This document shows, piece by piece, positions 27,752-35,739 of a stretch of DNA of 64,000 bases (position 1 is its first letter; each line of letters starts with the position of its first letter). The translations under genes were made by a program, and so were the position numbers. The notes beneath the pieces were generated by a model. That model saw nothing but the letters and a program-made list of their open reading frames with translations. It was not told the DNA's origin and made no database searches. The stretch is taken from assembly GCF_020400825.1 (NCBI RefSeq), contig NZ_JAINVH010000009.1:62001-126000 (forward strand), in the 5' to 3' direction. The DNA is from Streptomyces sp. HPF1205 (lineage in GTDB: Bacteria > Actinomycetota > Actinomycetes > Streptomycetales > Streptomycetaceae).

Positions 27752-28171
27752 TCATTGCTCGTGTGCTGCGGGGTCCCAGGGATCGTCCACCTGCCACGTG
27801 TGGCCGCCACCGTGGGACTCGTACTCGGAACAAGCCGCGTTCTGCTCGGGGTCGGTGGCGGGGCAGTCAGGCAGGACGAGGACGATCTCGGGGCCGGCGT
27901 TCTCATTCCATCGGGTCCACGCGCTGGTCGCCTCGGCGGTGTCCACGATGAACCCGTAGTGGTCGCCAGTCGGATGTGCCTGGAGGGTGCAGCGCACGTT
28001 CCGAATCTCGGTCGGATCGATTACCGGGCGGCTGGCGTACCGCACTGCGGTCATGGCGACGCTGGTGGGTATGGTGACCAGCTCTCCGCAGATGGGCGGC
28101 CGGCCGGCGTCGGGATCGGTGGGCTGCTTGTCGGCCGAGCTGCGAATTTCCTCGGTGGTGATACTTGCCAT
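27752..28171 (-). CDS. Hypothetical protein
   Basis: This 139-residue soluble acidic protein includes NVRCTLQAHPTGDHYGFI and a C-terminal CSEYESHGGGHTWQVDDPW. The core looks like repeated short beta strands with HxxGDHYGF motifs, seen in small streptomycete proteins of unknown role. It starts downstream of a triple stem-loop that probably ends the previous transcript. Confidence 0.65.
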   Translation of the reverse strand: MASITTEEIRSSADKQPTDPDAGRPPICGELVTIPTSVAMTAVRYASRPVIDPTEIRNVRCTLQAHPTGDHYGFIVDTAEATSAWTRWNENAGPEIVLVLPDCPATDPEQNAACSEYESHGGGHTWQVDDPWDPAAHEQ

Positions 28172-28265
28172 CGCGGTGAATCGGTCCCTCGAATCGGTAT
28201 TCCGGTGGAGCCCGGCCTCGGCTGATGGAACGTCAGCCAGGTGGGGCCGGGAGTCATTCAGCGCT

Positions 28266-28370
28266 GCCCGGCCGCCGGAGCGCGTCGGCGGCCGGGCGCG
28301 AACCGGTCCCCGGGGACCGGTTGGGCCCACCCCGGCCCTGCCACGGGGGGAGGCAAGTGGCCGGGGTGGG
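28266..28370 (-). terminator. Three consecutive perfect stem-loops
   Basis: In order on the plus strand: 28266-28297 (11-bp perfect stem, GCCCGGCCGCC arm, 10-nt loop); 28301-28322 (a 22-bp perfect palindrome centred on CCCCGGGG); and 28326-28370 (12-bp perfect stem, CCCACCCCGGCC arm, 21-nt loop). No T tract follows. They sit 4 bp past the stop of the small membrane gene, so a terminator or transcript-end role is the simplest reading. Confidence 0.6.
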
Positions 28371-28374
28371 GGTC

Positions 28375-28461
28375 TCATCTGACGGTGACGTCGAGCGCCA
28401 GGGCGATCACCATGCAGACCGCGGCCACCATGCAGACCATGTGCTCGGTGCGCTCGTTCAC
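28375..28461 (-). CDS. 28-residue membrane peptide
   Basis: A GTG-started frame encodes NERTEHM followed by a single hydrophobic segment VCMVAAVCMVIALALDV. It overlaps the stop of the upstream gene by 4 bp, which supports translation by coupling. Single-pass miniproteins like this often modulate a larger membrane partner; none is obvious here. Confidence 0.45.
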   Translation of the reverse strand: MNERTEHMVCMVAAVCMVIALALDVTVR

Positions 28462-29030
28462 AGCGGCCCTGCCTTGACGACGTGCAGGTGGCGGCCGTCC
28501 TCGCCGTGCAGCGTGGCCAGCCAGCACCGGCGGCAGGCGTGCGACTGGTAGCCGGCGCCGCTGGCCGCGGCGAACTCCTCCACGACCACCGCGTCGCGGG
28601 TCGGCGTACCGCAGTACCGGCACACCGTGAGCGGGCCGAGCCGGGCGGCGTCCTCCAGCGGCCCCGCAACGAACTCGATCGCCGCGCGCAGCAGGTCAGG
28701 ATCGGTGAACAGCCGGCCGGGGATCGGTGGCCGCAGCCACCGGGTGCCGTCGTGATAGCCGCCCAGGCCGGGCATCACGAGAAGAGCGCCAGGCCCGTGC
28801 CAGGTGATGGCCGCAGCACCAGCGTCGGGCCAGGACGCGCCGCCACCGGGCGGCAGCGGCCACGTCAGCAGCCGCAGCGCGGGATCCTCCATGACCGGCC
28901 CGCCCTGCTCGCCCAGGACGTCCACGACGAGTCCGCCCCACACCGACGGCACGGACACCGCGGTCCACGACCGATCGACCTTCATCTGTGCGAGCGGGAC
29001 ACCACCCGGCGGCAGATACGGGGCCGTCAT
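28458..29030 (-). CDS. Hypothetical protein with CxxC zinc-like motif
   Basis: This 190-residue protein opens MTAPYLPPGGVPLAQMK and contains two CxxC pairs near the C-terminus (TVCRYCGTPT and HACRRCWLATLHGEDG), a likely treble-clef or ribbon site. Similar proteins occur beside HATPase regulators in streptomycetes. The start overlaps the ATPase stop by 4 bp (ATGA). Confidence 0.65.
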   Translation of the reverse strand: MTAPYLPPGGVPLAQMKVDRSWTAVSVPSVWGGLVVDVLGEQGGPVMEDPALRLLTWPLPPGGGASWPDAGAAAITWHGPGALLVMPGLGGYHDGTRWLRPPIPGRLFTDPDLLRAAIEFVAGPLEDAARLGPLTVCRYCGTPTRDAVVVEEFAAASGAGYQSHACRRCWLATLHGEDGRHLHVVKAGPL

Positions 29031-29452
29031 GACGCAGCCTCCAGCACGGACCACACCCGCTTGCCGCCCGGCAGCATGTCCACGCCCCACGCGAACGACA
29101 TCGCCTCGACCAGCAGCAGCCCCCGCCCGGACACCCCGTCCGGTGTCGGCGGCTGGACCTGCGGCCGGGTGGGATCCCGGTCCAGGACAGCAAGGTGGAC
29201 CCGCCCAGTGGGCAGCCGGTGCACGGTGATCCGCATACCCTCACCGGTCGCATGCCTGACCGCGTTGGACACCAGCTCACTGACCACCAGCGTCGCCGGA
29301 TCGGCCAGCTGCGACAGCTCCCAGGCATCCAGAGCAGTGCTGACCAGGCGACGGGCAGCGGTCGCGGCGCCCGGGACGCGCTCGAAGTTCTCGGCGTACA
29401 CAGCCGGCACACTCGGCGGGGCCAGATGAGATGCCAACCGGACCCTACGCAC
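29027..29452 (-). CDS. HATPase_c-type ATP-binding regulator
   Basis: This 141-residue GHKL domain has the N-box ELVSNAVRHA, a degenerate LDRDP G1 box and GRGLLLVEAMS. It is the RsbW-like type frequent in Streptomyces. It overlaps both neighbours (8 bp upstream, 4 bp downstream) and lies in the transcription unit headed by the XRE-TPR gene. Confidence 0.85.
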   Translation of the reverse strand: MRRVRLASHLAPPSVPAVYAENFERVPGAATAARRLVSTALDAWELSQLADPATLVVSELVSNAVRHATGEGMRITVHRLPTGRVHLAVLDRDPTRPQVQPPTPDGVSGRGLLLVEAMSFAWGVDMLPGGKRVWSVLEAAS

Positions 29453-30011
29453 GGCTGTCCCCCTCCAGGGCGGTCCACCTGGCCAGCAGCGAAGCCAGAA
29501 GCGCCGGAGTGCACAGCGTGCCGGCGCCATCAGGAGGCACCACCCACCACGGGCCGTCCTCGGCCAGCTCGCACCTGTCCGGAGCCGGCACCAACACCAA
29601 AGCGACCTGCGGCACCACCACCGTGCCGCGCACCCGCCACACCCGCGAAGCGCTCGTGGGCAGCAGCACCGTGTACCCGGCCTCGGGCCCGAACTCGTTG
29701 AGCCGGTAGAACACCGGCCCGTCCAGGACAGCCGCCAGAGCGGGCGCTGACTGCCCCGGGTCGGGCTTGCAGACTGCACCGTGGATCAGGTCGGCCCTGA
29801 CGATGACCGCGGTGAACAGCGTGCTCGGCCGGAGCCAAGCCGCCCCCGAGGTGGCCCACTGTGCGCGGGTCTGCGAGCTGGACGGCGTGGCTGATGTCAG
29901 CCACTCAGCGACGTCGTGGCGTCGCGCCTGCGGTGTTCGCTCTGCCCCGGGGGCATGAGCCGATCGCACGGACGGTCGGGCTCTGTCCTTCATGGGAAGC
30001 TCCAGTGACAC
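29445..30011 (-). CDS. Hypothetical regulatory-cluster protein
   Basis: This 188-residue protein is C-terminally beta-rich (GYTVLLPTSASRVWRVRG, VALVLVPAP, WWVVPPDGAG). It recurs beside ATPase regulators in actinomycetes but has no known function. An in-frame ATG at 29993 is an alternative start. It is the first structural gene after the XRE-TPR regulator. Confidence 0.6.
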   Translation of the reverse strand: MSLELPMKDRARPSVRSAHAPGAERTPQARRHDVAEWLTSATPSSSQTRAQWATSGAAWLRPSTLFTAVIVRADLIHGAVCKPDPGQSAPALAAVLDGPVFYRLNEFGPEAGYTVLLPTSASRVWRVRGTVVVPQVALVLVPAPDRCELAEDGPWWVVPPDGAGTLCTPALLASLLARWTALEGDSRA

Positions 30012-30122
30012 GGTCGATCACGCTTAGACCGTGACGCTACGAGCAGCAGAACAGCCCCAACAGGCACGCCCCGTAGCCATTTGCGTTGCCCAACAGCCAT
30101 AGGGGCTACGGAACATGCACCT

Positions 30123-31358
30123 TCATGGTGTGTCGAAGAAAGCCGCTAGAGCACGATGCCGGTTCGTCACTCGGCCGCTCATATGCTGGATCTGCTGAAA
30201 GATGGATGTAGCCATCTGCTGATGCCTCAACCAAGCCGGCGTCTCGGCGCGCAGCCGCTCCAGGATGCCCGTTGCCTCGTCCCTGTGCTTGAGCATCACG
30301 TGGGCCTGGGCCACGTCCAGGAGGTGCCGTCGCATGAACACCGTATCCCCGGCGCCCTCGACCCGTTCTGCCAGGCGCAGCACCCGCTCCGGGCGCTCGG
30401 CGACGAGCTGGTTCTCGATGTGCTGGAAAACCACCGTGCGCCAGTCGAAGCGCCCCCAGCTCGACGGCGCGACGGCGGTCTTCCCGGCGAGCGCGGCACT
30501 GGCCGTGCGGCCCAAGGTCAGCATCTCGCGAGCCTCCCGCACCCGATTGTTCCTCGATGCCGCTGCGCTCGCGTGAACCAGGAGCTTCCCCCACGCGCCG
30601 AGGTCCTTCCGAGACGCCCGGGAGATCCGCGGCTCGACGGCTTCGGCTGTGCTGATGCTGACCGCCTCCGCCTCGTCGAGGCGCCCCTGACGCATCAGCA
30701 GCCAGCCCTGCTGGTAGACGGCGCTCGCAACCGCATCAAAGGCGCCAGCGGTCAGGGCGTCATTGGTGGCGTCCCGCAGCGCCACGTGCGCCAGATCGTA
30801 AGCACGGACCTGTGTCAGGTAGCGGCCGGCCATTTGCAGGACGTCGGAGCGGATCCGAAGGGCCTGCGTGTGGTCGGAGCCCGCACTGAAGTGCGCGACG
30901 GCGACGTGGGCGGACGACACGAGTGGCGGCAGCAGCTCGGCAACCTGGGCGTAATCATCGGTGTGATACGCCAGCGCGACCGTGCCTGCGGTCTCGCCCA
31001 GGCGCACGAGATCCGGCTCCGGGTCGAGGCTGGACTGCGCCGCGACGGGGCCAAGCGCTCCGACCGGCGGGGTGATGACCTGCCGGAACGACAGCAAGTC
31101 GATCTTGTCGGCGTCGCTGCGCCGGACCTGGTGCGGGCCGGCCGACTCCAGCAGAGCAGATGTGCGCACGTTCAGGGCGCGCGCCAACGCATGGTAGGTC
31201 TCCAACCGGCCTGTGCCTCCACGCTCGAGTTTCTTGATCACACCAACGCTGAGACCGGCTCGTTCGGCAAGGGCTTCTTGGGTGAATCCGCGGCGCACGC
31301 GGGTCGCCCGAAGGCGCTCCCCGGGGACCGAGCCCACCTCGTACATGGGGTATGGCAT
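30123..31358 (-). CDS. XRE-family regulator with TPR-like sensor domain
   Basis: This 411-residue protein has a lambda-repressor-type helix-turn-helix near residues 14-60 (RRGFTQEALAERAGLSVG). About 300 residues of TPR-like helical repeats follow. Its start has a GGAG site and lies just below a perfect GTTCTGA inverted repeat, which suggests autoregulation. It heads the minus-strand cluster containing the ATPase regulator and, further on, the nucleotide operon, so it is the best candidate controller of that operon. Confidence 0.88.
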   Translation of the reverse strand: MPYPMYEVGSVPGERLRATRVRRGFTQEALAERAGLSVGVIKKLERGGTGRLETYHALARALNVRTSALLESAGPHQVRRSDADKIDLLSFRQVITPPVGALGPVAAQSSLDPEPDLVRLGETAGTVALAYHTDDYAQVAELLPPLVSSAHVAVAHFSAGSDHTQALRIRSDVLQMAGRYLTQVRAYDLAHVALRDATNDALTAGAFDAVASAVYQQGWLLMRQGRLDEAEAVSISTAEAVEPRISRASRKDLGAWGKLLVHASAAASRNNRVREAREMLTLGRTASAALAGKTAVAPSSWGRFDWRTVVFQHIENQLVAERPERVLRLAERVEGAGDTVFMRRHLLDVAQAHVMLKHRDEATGILERLRAETPAWLRHQQMATSIFQQIQHMSGRVTNRHRALAAFFDTP

Positions 31359-31367
31359 GCTGGCTCC

Positions 31368-31390
31368 GTTCTGACCTCGACACTCAGAAC
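31368..31390. promoter_or_regulatory. Perfect inverted repeat, candidate XRE operator
   Basis: GTTCTGA and TCAGAAC flank a 9-bp spacer, ending 10 bp above the XRE-TPR start codon and touching its ribosome site. Placement suits direct autorepression. Confidence 0.5.
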
Positions 31391-31752
31391 GCTACTCCGG
31401 ACTGTGCCTCCGTGGCTCCCGAGCTCACGGAGGCACGTCCTGAGGGCCTGCCGGTGCCGCACCCTACGGTGCGAGCTGTGCCCTGTTCGCTCCGGACTCG
31501 CGCCCGTCGCGCCCCACCGCATCCACCGAGGTGAACGACCGGATCCGCCGTCTCATGGACCGGCCCAACGGCGACGAGCGTGCCCAGGAACACCCAGCTT
31601 CTCGCGCTGCAAGCGGAAGCTACCGCTGCGCGCACTGACTGGGACACGCGGCCTGACTCCCCTCGGCATCCCCAGCGTCCGTGCCCGGCGCGGCCTAGGA
31701 ACACCGCTGAAACAAGGCCGTTCCAGCTTCAGGATTCGAGAGAGCCATCCAT
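31391..31752. other. 362-bp boundary without a gene
   Basis: Nothing convincing is encoded here. It separates the chromosomal/nucleotide cluster from the virion module, so the boundary of the phage-like segment probably lies within it. No direct repeat with the other end was recognised. Confidence 0.4.
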
Positions 31753-32172
31753 CTACGCAGTGCCGGCTTCCTGCTGCGGTTCGTCCGGGCCCGGCTCCGG
31801 GTCGTGATCCGCCGGGCATGGCGGCTCGTCGTCGCCAGCCATCGACGCCGTCCGGCAGTCCACGCGGTGGATCGCGTCCCGCAGGCTCGCGCCGCCGTTC
31901 GGCCGGACCTCGTGCGCGACGACGCCCATCATGCGCTCGATGGTGTCCAGCCGCTCCATCACTCCCGGCCGCGCCTCGACTCCGGGCCGGCCGGGGACGC
32001 CCAGCCAGTCGTCGATGAACTCGTCCACGCGGTGCGCAATCTGCCGCAGCCGCCGAAGCCGCCGCCACCGGTTGGCGACCACGCCGAGCACCGTCACGAT
32101 CGCGGTCGCCCACATCGCGGCGGCATCCAGCGCCCCCACCCCGGTGCTCTGGGCGTCGCCCAGGGGCCACAT
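31753..32172 (-). CDS. Phage holin-like/DUF2746-type membrane protein
   Basis: This 139-residue protein has one hydrophobic segment near residues 17-35 (AMWATAIVTVLGVVANRW). A basic RRLRRLRQ stretch follows, then a charged helix with MERLDTIERMMGVVAHEV and an acidic Pro/Glu/Asp tail. This layout matches the DUF2746-like proteins after the amidase gene in actinobacteriophages. It follows the amidase gene by 5 bp, so it probably takes part in lysis, perhaps as a holin or signal-arrest regulator. Confidence 0.7.
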   Translation of the reverse strand: MWPLGDAQSTGVGALDAAAMWATAIVTVLGVVANRWRRLRRLRQIAHRVDEFIDDWLGVPGRPGVEARPGVMERLDTIERMMGVVAHEVRPNGGASLRDAIHRVDCRTASMAGDDEPPCPADHDPEPGPDEPQQEAGTA

Positions 32173-32177
32173 GGCGG

Positions 32178-32837
32178 TCAGCTCGCGGGGGCGGCGGCCA
32201 TCGCCAGCACCGTGGAGATGGGGAACGCGCCCGGGTCACCGTGGTCGTTCTCCGGCACATGACAGTGCCCGGCGACACCCTGGAAGGCAGTCCAGGCCGC
32301 TAGGGACATGCGCGCCGAGGTGGCTCCATAAGCGGCGGGCACGACTCCGGACCGACGAGAATCCGGGCCATAGGCCAACCACAAGGCCGGGGCCACCAGC
32401 GGTACACCGTGGTTCGCGTGCAGCCAGCGCAGGAAGTCCGCGACGCCCTGCAGCGCCCAGTGCGGGGCATGCGGCCAGTACACGTAGTCGAGGCCGGCGT
32501 GCTTGGTCCCCCACAGGGCACGGTGGGCGTAGTCGCAGGTGCCGCCGAGTTCGAGCTGGGCGACGTTCAGCGTGTTCGTCTGCACTCCGCCGGGCTTGTT
32601 GGCCAGGGCGCGGGCGGACACGTCGATGTCGAAGTGCTGCCACCAGATGAGCCGCTGGGCCTTCATGTCCGGCATTGCTGTCAGCGTCGGCGCTACGGCG
32701 CCTTGCTCGTAGTCCGGAAGACCCATGGTCTCGGTGGTGTGCAGGACCAGCGTGTTGACCGTCATGTGGTCGCCGGGCCAATCGGCCTGCCACCAGTAGT
32801 CCGTGCGGGCCCCCGGGTACCGCTGCGGGCGCGTCAT
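32178..32837 (-). CDS. Endolysin, N-acetylmuramoyl-L-alanine amidase
   Basis: This 219-residue Amidase_2/PGRP fold protein has zinc ligands in TLVLHTTET (His33) and in the terminal GHCHVPENDHGDPG. There is no signal peptide, so export would need a holin. There is no separate wall-binding domain, and the protein is short for an actinophage lysin. It overlaps the upstream stop by 4 bp and is followed closely by the holin-like gene. Confidence 0.88.
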   Translation of the reverse strand: MTRPQRYPGARTDYWWQADWPGDHMTVNTLVLHTTETMGLPDYEQGAVAPTLTAMPDMKAQRLIWWQHFDIDVSARALANKPGGVQTNTLNVAQLELGGTCDYAHRALWGTKHAGLDYVYWPHAPHWALQGVADFLRWLHANHGVPLVAPALWLAYGPDSRRSGVVPAAYGATSARMSLAAWTAFQGVAGHCHVPENDHGDPGAFPISTVLAMAAAPAS

Positions 32838-33298
32838 GGCCGCTCACCTCCGTTGACGGGCAGGCACACCGGCCCGCCCCAGCCCTGGTCGTCCTGATAG
32901 GCCGACAGGCACCTTGCGGTCGGCGGCGCGACCCCGCCAGCCGCGATCGGCGCCCGGTCCTCCTGCTTCGCGGACTGGCCCACCGCTTTGACCGGCGCCA
33001 AGCACGACCCGTCGCCCGACAGGCCGCAGCGGACGTTGACCATGGCGGCTCCAGCCGGCGCGAACAGCCCACCGTCTGACCGCAGTATCACGTTTCCAGT
33101 TGGCCCAGGCACGGCCGCGCCGGCTTGGTCGTAGGCGCCCGCAGTCGTGCCGTGCAGGCAGGACCGCACCTGCGTGCAGTCGGTCTGCCCGTTGATGACG
33201 TACGGAGTCGCCGTGGACCCCGTGCCGCTGACGGCCGCGTTGTCGCTGGCGAGGTTCGAGTACCCGCACTGATTGTCGCCGCATTCGCATCCGGCCAA
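32834..33298 (-). CDS. Cysteine-rich virion protein
   Basis: This 154-residue protein has nine cysteines, starting AGCECGDNQCGYSN. The TTG at 33298 is preferred over the earlier frame start because the leader element, with GAGAGGTGG 8 nt upstream, lies exactly before it. Part of the protein is Gly/Ala/Thr-rich. It sits at the head of the lysis-gene unit and is probably a minor virion or adhesion component. Confidence 0.65.
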   Translation of the reverse strand: MAGCECGDNQCGYSNLASDNAAVSGTGSTATPYVINGQTDCTQVRSCLHGTTAGAYDQAGAAVPGPTGNVILRSDGGLFAPAGAAMVNVRCGLSGDGSCLAPVKAVGQSAKQEDRAPIAAGGVAPPTARCLSAYQDDQGWGGPVCLPVNGGERP

Positions 33299-33356
33299 GA
33301 CGACCACCTCTCGGTGTCTCGGCCCGGCCCACAACCAGCAGCTCACCGCAAGTGTA
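33299..33356 (-). promoter_or_regulatory. Virion leader element, copy 1
   Basis: On the minus strand: -10-like TACACT (33351-33356), 8 nt, then the conserved 18-nt block GCTGCTGGTTGTGGGCCG (33325-33342). A stem-loop follows with outer arms GGCCGAGAC and GTCTTGGCC (one G-T wobble) and an inner ACC/GGT stem closing a GAGA tetraloop. The Shine-Dalgarno and the TTG start fall inside this structure. Confidence 0.8.
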
Positions 33357-33383
33357 AGCCCCTAGGCGGGGGCTGGTCCGGCT

Positions 33384-34103
33384 TCAGCCGTACAGCTCCA
33401 CGATCACCAGGCCCGCGCCGCCGTCCGCCCCGTTCACCGGGTGCCCGAACGACAGGGCGCCGCCCGCACCGCCACCGCGCCCGCGGGGCGCTGTGCCGCC
33501 GCCCTCACTGGCCCGCGGTGTTCCGCCCAGGCCGAGTTGGCTGTCGCCGCCGGCTCCGGCCAGGGCTTGCGTACCGGACATCCGGATGGCGCCCCCGGAG
33601 TTACCGCCGCCGCTGGTCATCTGGCCCGTACCGCCCGTCGGGCCGACAACACCCGACGTTGCCTCCATGGACGTGCCGGTGCCCATGACGGCCGTGCCTC
33701 CCGCACCTCCGGGGGCGAGGAGGAAGCCGCCGAAGCTGCTGTTGCCGCCCTCGCCGCCGGTCTGGTTGCCGACCCCGCCAGTGCCCGGTGCGCCCACCAC
33801 GATCGTTTCCACCGCGCCGAGCGCGGAGACCTCGATCACGGACATGGACCAGCCTCCGCCGGTGGCGCCGGGGCGGACGATGCATTGGCCGGCGGCGGCG
33901 TCCGCGCCCGCCGAACCGCCGCCTGCGCCCTGCACCTGGACGCGGATGCGCGCCAGCCACGGGTAGTCCGCTTTCTTGAACTGGAAGGTGCCGACGTTGT
34001 CGTAGACAAGCATCTGCCGAAGTCCCATCGAGCCCGGTCTCAGGCACAGCTCTCCGGCGTCGTCGACCACGAAGTAGTGGGGGCACACACAAACCTTGGA
34101 CAC
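33384..34103 (-). CDS. Glycine-rich minor tail protein
   Basis: This 239-residue protein has an N-terminal part (SKVCVCPHYFVVDDAG) with LYVYDNVGTFQFKKADYPWLARIRVQVQG-like beta strands, here split across residues 35-60. A long Gly-rich region follows with GGAGG and SGGGNSGG motifs, as in receptor-binding or baseplate-tip proteins. The GTG start has GAGGTG upstream and is preceded by leader copy 2. Confidence 0.75.
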   Translation of the reverse strand: MSKVCVCPHYFVVDDAGELCLRPGSMGLRQMLVYDNVGTFQFKKADYPWLARIRVQVQGAGGGSAGADAAAGQCIVRPGATGGGWSMSVIEVSALGAVETIVVGAPGTGGVGNQTGGEGGNSSFGGFLLAPGGAGGTAVMGTGTSMEATSGVVGPTGGTGQMTSGGGNSGGAIRMSGTQALAGAGGDSQLGLGGTPRASEGGGTAPRGRGGGAGGALSFGHPVNGADGGAGLVIVELYG

Positions 34104-34165
34104 CAGGGCACCTCACAGCAGTACGCGAGAGCCCGGCCCACAACCAGCGGCTGGCCGCGATTTTA
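34104..34165 (-). promoter_or_regulatory. Virion leader element, copy 2
   Basis: The -10-like TAAAAT (34160-34165) overlaps the TAA stop of the upstream gene. The block GCCGCTGGTTGTGGGCCG is at 34134-34151, 8 nt after it. A stem with GGGC/GCCC and CTC/GAG arms encloses GAGGTG and ends just before the GTG start. Confidence 0.78.
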
Positions 34166-34582
34166 GGCCGGGGTCGCCTGGACGGCCCGCAGATGCACCG
34201 TCACCCCTGGTCCGGCCGGCAGGCCCGGGGCCGCCCATACCCGCACTGTGGCCGCCTCGGCGGTGACCTCCTCCACCACGGCCAGGTACGGCCCGTCCGC
34301 GACAGGCAGCGCCGAGAGGACAGGCACGTCGGGGAAGGCGACGCGGAACGCCCATACGATGCGGCCGAGGCTGTCGGTTGCCAGCACCGCGGCCGCCGCG
34401 GCCGGCTGCCTCGCCCACACCGGCTCCTGCTGCTGCGGCCCCCGTGGGTTCTCGGCCGCGACTCCAGCCGCCGGGCCGGCGCGCCGACGGGTCGTCGACC
34501 TCGTACGCCGGTCAACGTCCCGCAAGATGCCGCCCAGCGGGTTGCCGACGATCCGCCGCGCCGCACTGCCACGCAACCCCAT
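34163..34582 (-). CDS. Hypothetical tail-region protein
   Basis: This 139-residue protein has a basic N-terminus (RGSAARRIVGNPLGG, RTRSTTRRRAG) and a beta-rich C-terminus (AAVLATDSLGRIVWAFR, YLAVVEEVTAEAATVRV). It overlaps the minor tail gene by one base. Its position indicates a small tail accessory protein. No family is recognised. Confidence 0.65.
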   Translation of the reverse strand: MGLRGSAARRIVGNPLGGILRDVDRRTRSTTRRRAGPAAGVAAENPRGPQQQEPVWARQPAAAAAVLATDSLGRIVWAFRVAFPDVPVLSALPVADGPYLAVVEEVTAEAATVRVWAAPGLPAGPGVTVHLRAVQATPA

Positions 34583-35622
34583 CAGCCTGCCTCCGCGCCC
34601 GTGACCGCCACCTGTACCTGCACGCTCTCCCCGCCCGGGTCGCCGTCGGTCCCGCCGTCCTCAGTGACCTTCAGGCCGACGATCTTCAACCGCTGGGCGA
34701 TGTTCCGGCACGTCAGCGTCGTCGTCACGTCCAGGCACCAGCCGGGCACCAGGTCCGGGACGCGGATGGCGGCTTGCGGGTCAATCGTTACCTCCTGGGT
34801 GTCGATGAACACCGGCACCGGCATGCTCGTGCTCACCTTGGAGCGCGCGGCCTGGATAGCCGAGTCGTCGGTGAGGATCGACGTCTGCTCCTCGTACCGC
34901 TCCAACAGCCCGTAGTACGGGTCGGTGCCTCCGGAGGACCCGAGCACGTCGCCCTTGTCGTCTCCGGCGATGACCCAGCGGGTGGCGAGGCTCGTACCGT
35001 CCTCGGCCACGACCAGGCCGTCCGGCATGTCGGCATCGGTCAGCCGGCCCACGCTGACCGTGTGATTCTCCGGCAGGAGGATGATCGTGGACCCGACGGC
35101 GGTGTAGTCCAACCCGGTCTCGGCCAGGTCCCGCAGGTGGTCGCCTGTCTGCCCCGCGTCTTGCGTGTAGGCCCGGCCGCCGGTCACCCCGGCCGGGCCG
35201 ACGACCTGCACCGTGTGCCCGGGGTCGTCCGGCGCGAAGCCGTCCTCGATCAGCCACTGCGCGATCGTCGTCAAGTCCTCGCCGTCGAAGCTGATCGACT
35301 GGTGCGGCACCCGGCGGTCCAGCCACCCCAAGACGTCGTGTGCGTTGATCTCCACCTTGCCCAGCGACCACTCGACCTGGGTGATCGGCCCATCCCACAC
35401 GGGCTTGCCGTCACGCCAGATCAGCAGCCGGTGCCGCCAGGAGCGGACATCGGACAGGCCGCGGCAGCAGCCCACGTCAGGATTGATCACCACCCGGGCC
35501 GTACTGACCTCGTCCAGGACGCGGGTCCACTCCACATGAGTCAGTACGTCGGCTGCCGACACGGTCGCACCTGACCGGTCGATGATTGCGGCCGCGTGCC
35601 TGCCGCAGCCTGAAACAGACAT
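34582..35622 (-). CDS. Minor tail protein (Gp37-like)
   Basis: This 346-residue protein has features of siphovirus tail-tip proteins of the ReqiPepy6 Gp37 type. An N-terminal beta domain (TRVLDEVSTARVVINP, WRHRLLIWRDGKPVWDGPI) is followed by ALGWLDRRVPHQSI-type sequence and a C-terminal domain with TSTMPVPVFIDTQEV-like strands. It probably builds the tail tip. The ATG is preceded by a GGGAGGAG site and leader copy 3. Confidence 0.78.
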   Translation of the reverse strand: MSVSGCGRHAAAIIDRSGATVSAADVLTHVEWTRVLDEVSTARVVINPDVGCCRGLSDVRSWRHRLLIWRDGKPVWDGPITQVEWSLGKVEINAHDVLGWLDRRVPHQSISFDGEDLTTIAQWLIEDGFAPDDPGHTVQVVGPAGVTGGRAYTQDAGQTGDHLRDLAETGLDYTAVGSTIILLPENHTVSVGRLTDADMPDGLVVAEDGTSLATRWVIAGDDKGDVLGSSGGTDPYYGLLERYEEQTSILTDDSAIQAARSKVSTSMPVPVFIDTQEVTIDPQAAIRVPDLVPGWCLDVTTTLTCRNIAQRLKIVGLKVTEDGGTDGDPGGESVQVQVAVTGAEAG

Positions 35623-35688
35623 GAGCCGGGGCTCCTCCCTCTGCTAGAGGTGTTGGCCCGGCCCACAACCAGCGGCAGGCTCAGGTTA
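35623..35688 (-). promoter_or_regulatory. Virion leader element, copy 3
   Basis: The -10-like TAACCT is at 35683-35688, 6 nt before the block GCCGCTGGTTGTGGGCCG (35659-35676). The stem has outer GGGC/GCCC and inner CCTC-tagca-GAGG arms; the Shine-Dalgarno GGGAGGAG follows the inner stem. Immediately upstream lies a cargo gene. Confidence 0.8.
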
Positions 35689-35739
35689 AGGGCTGTCCCG
35701 TAACTGCTGGTCGCAGTGAGCCGGTACCGACCGCGTGAG

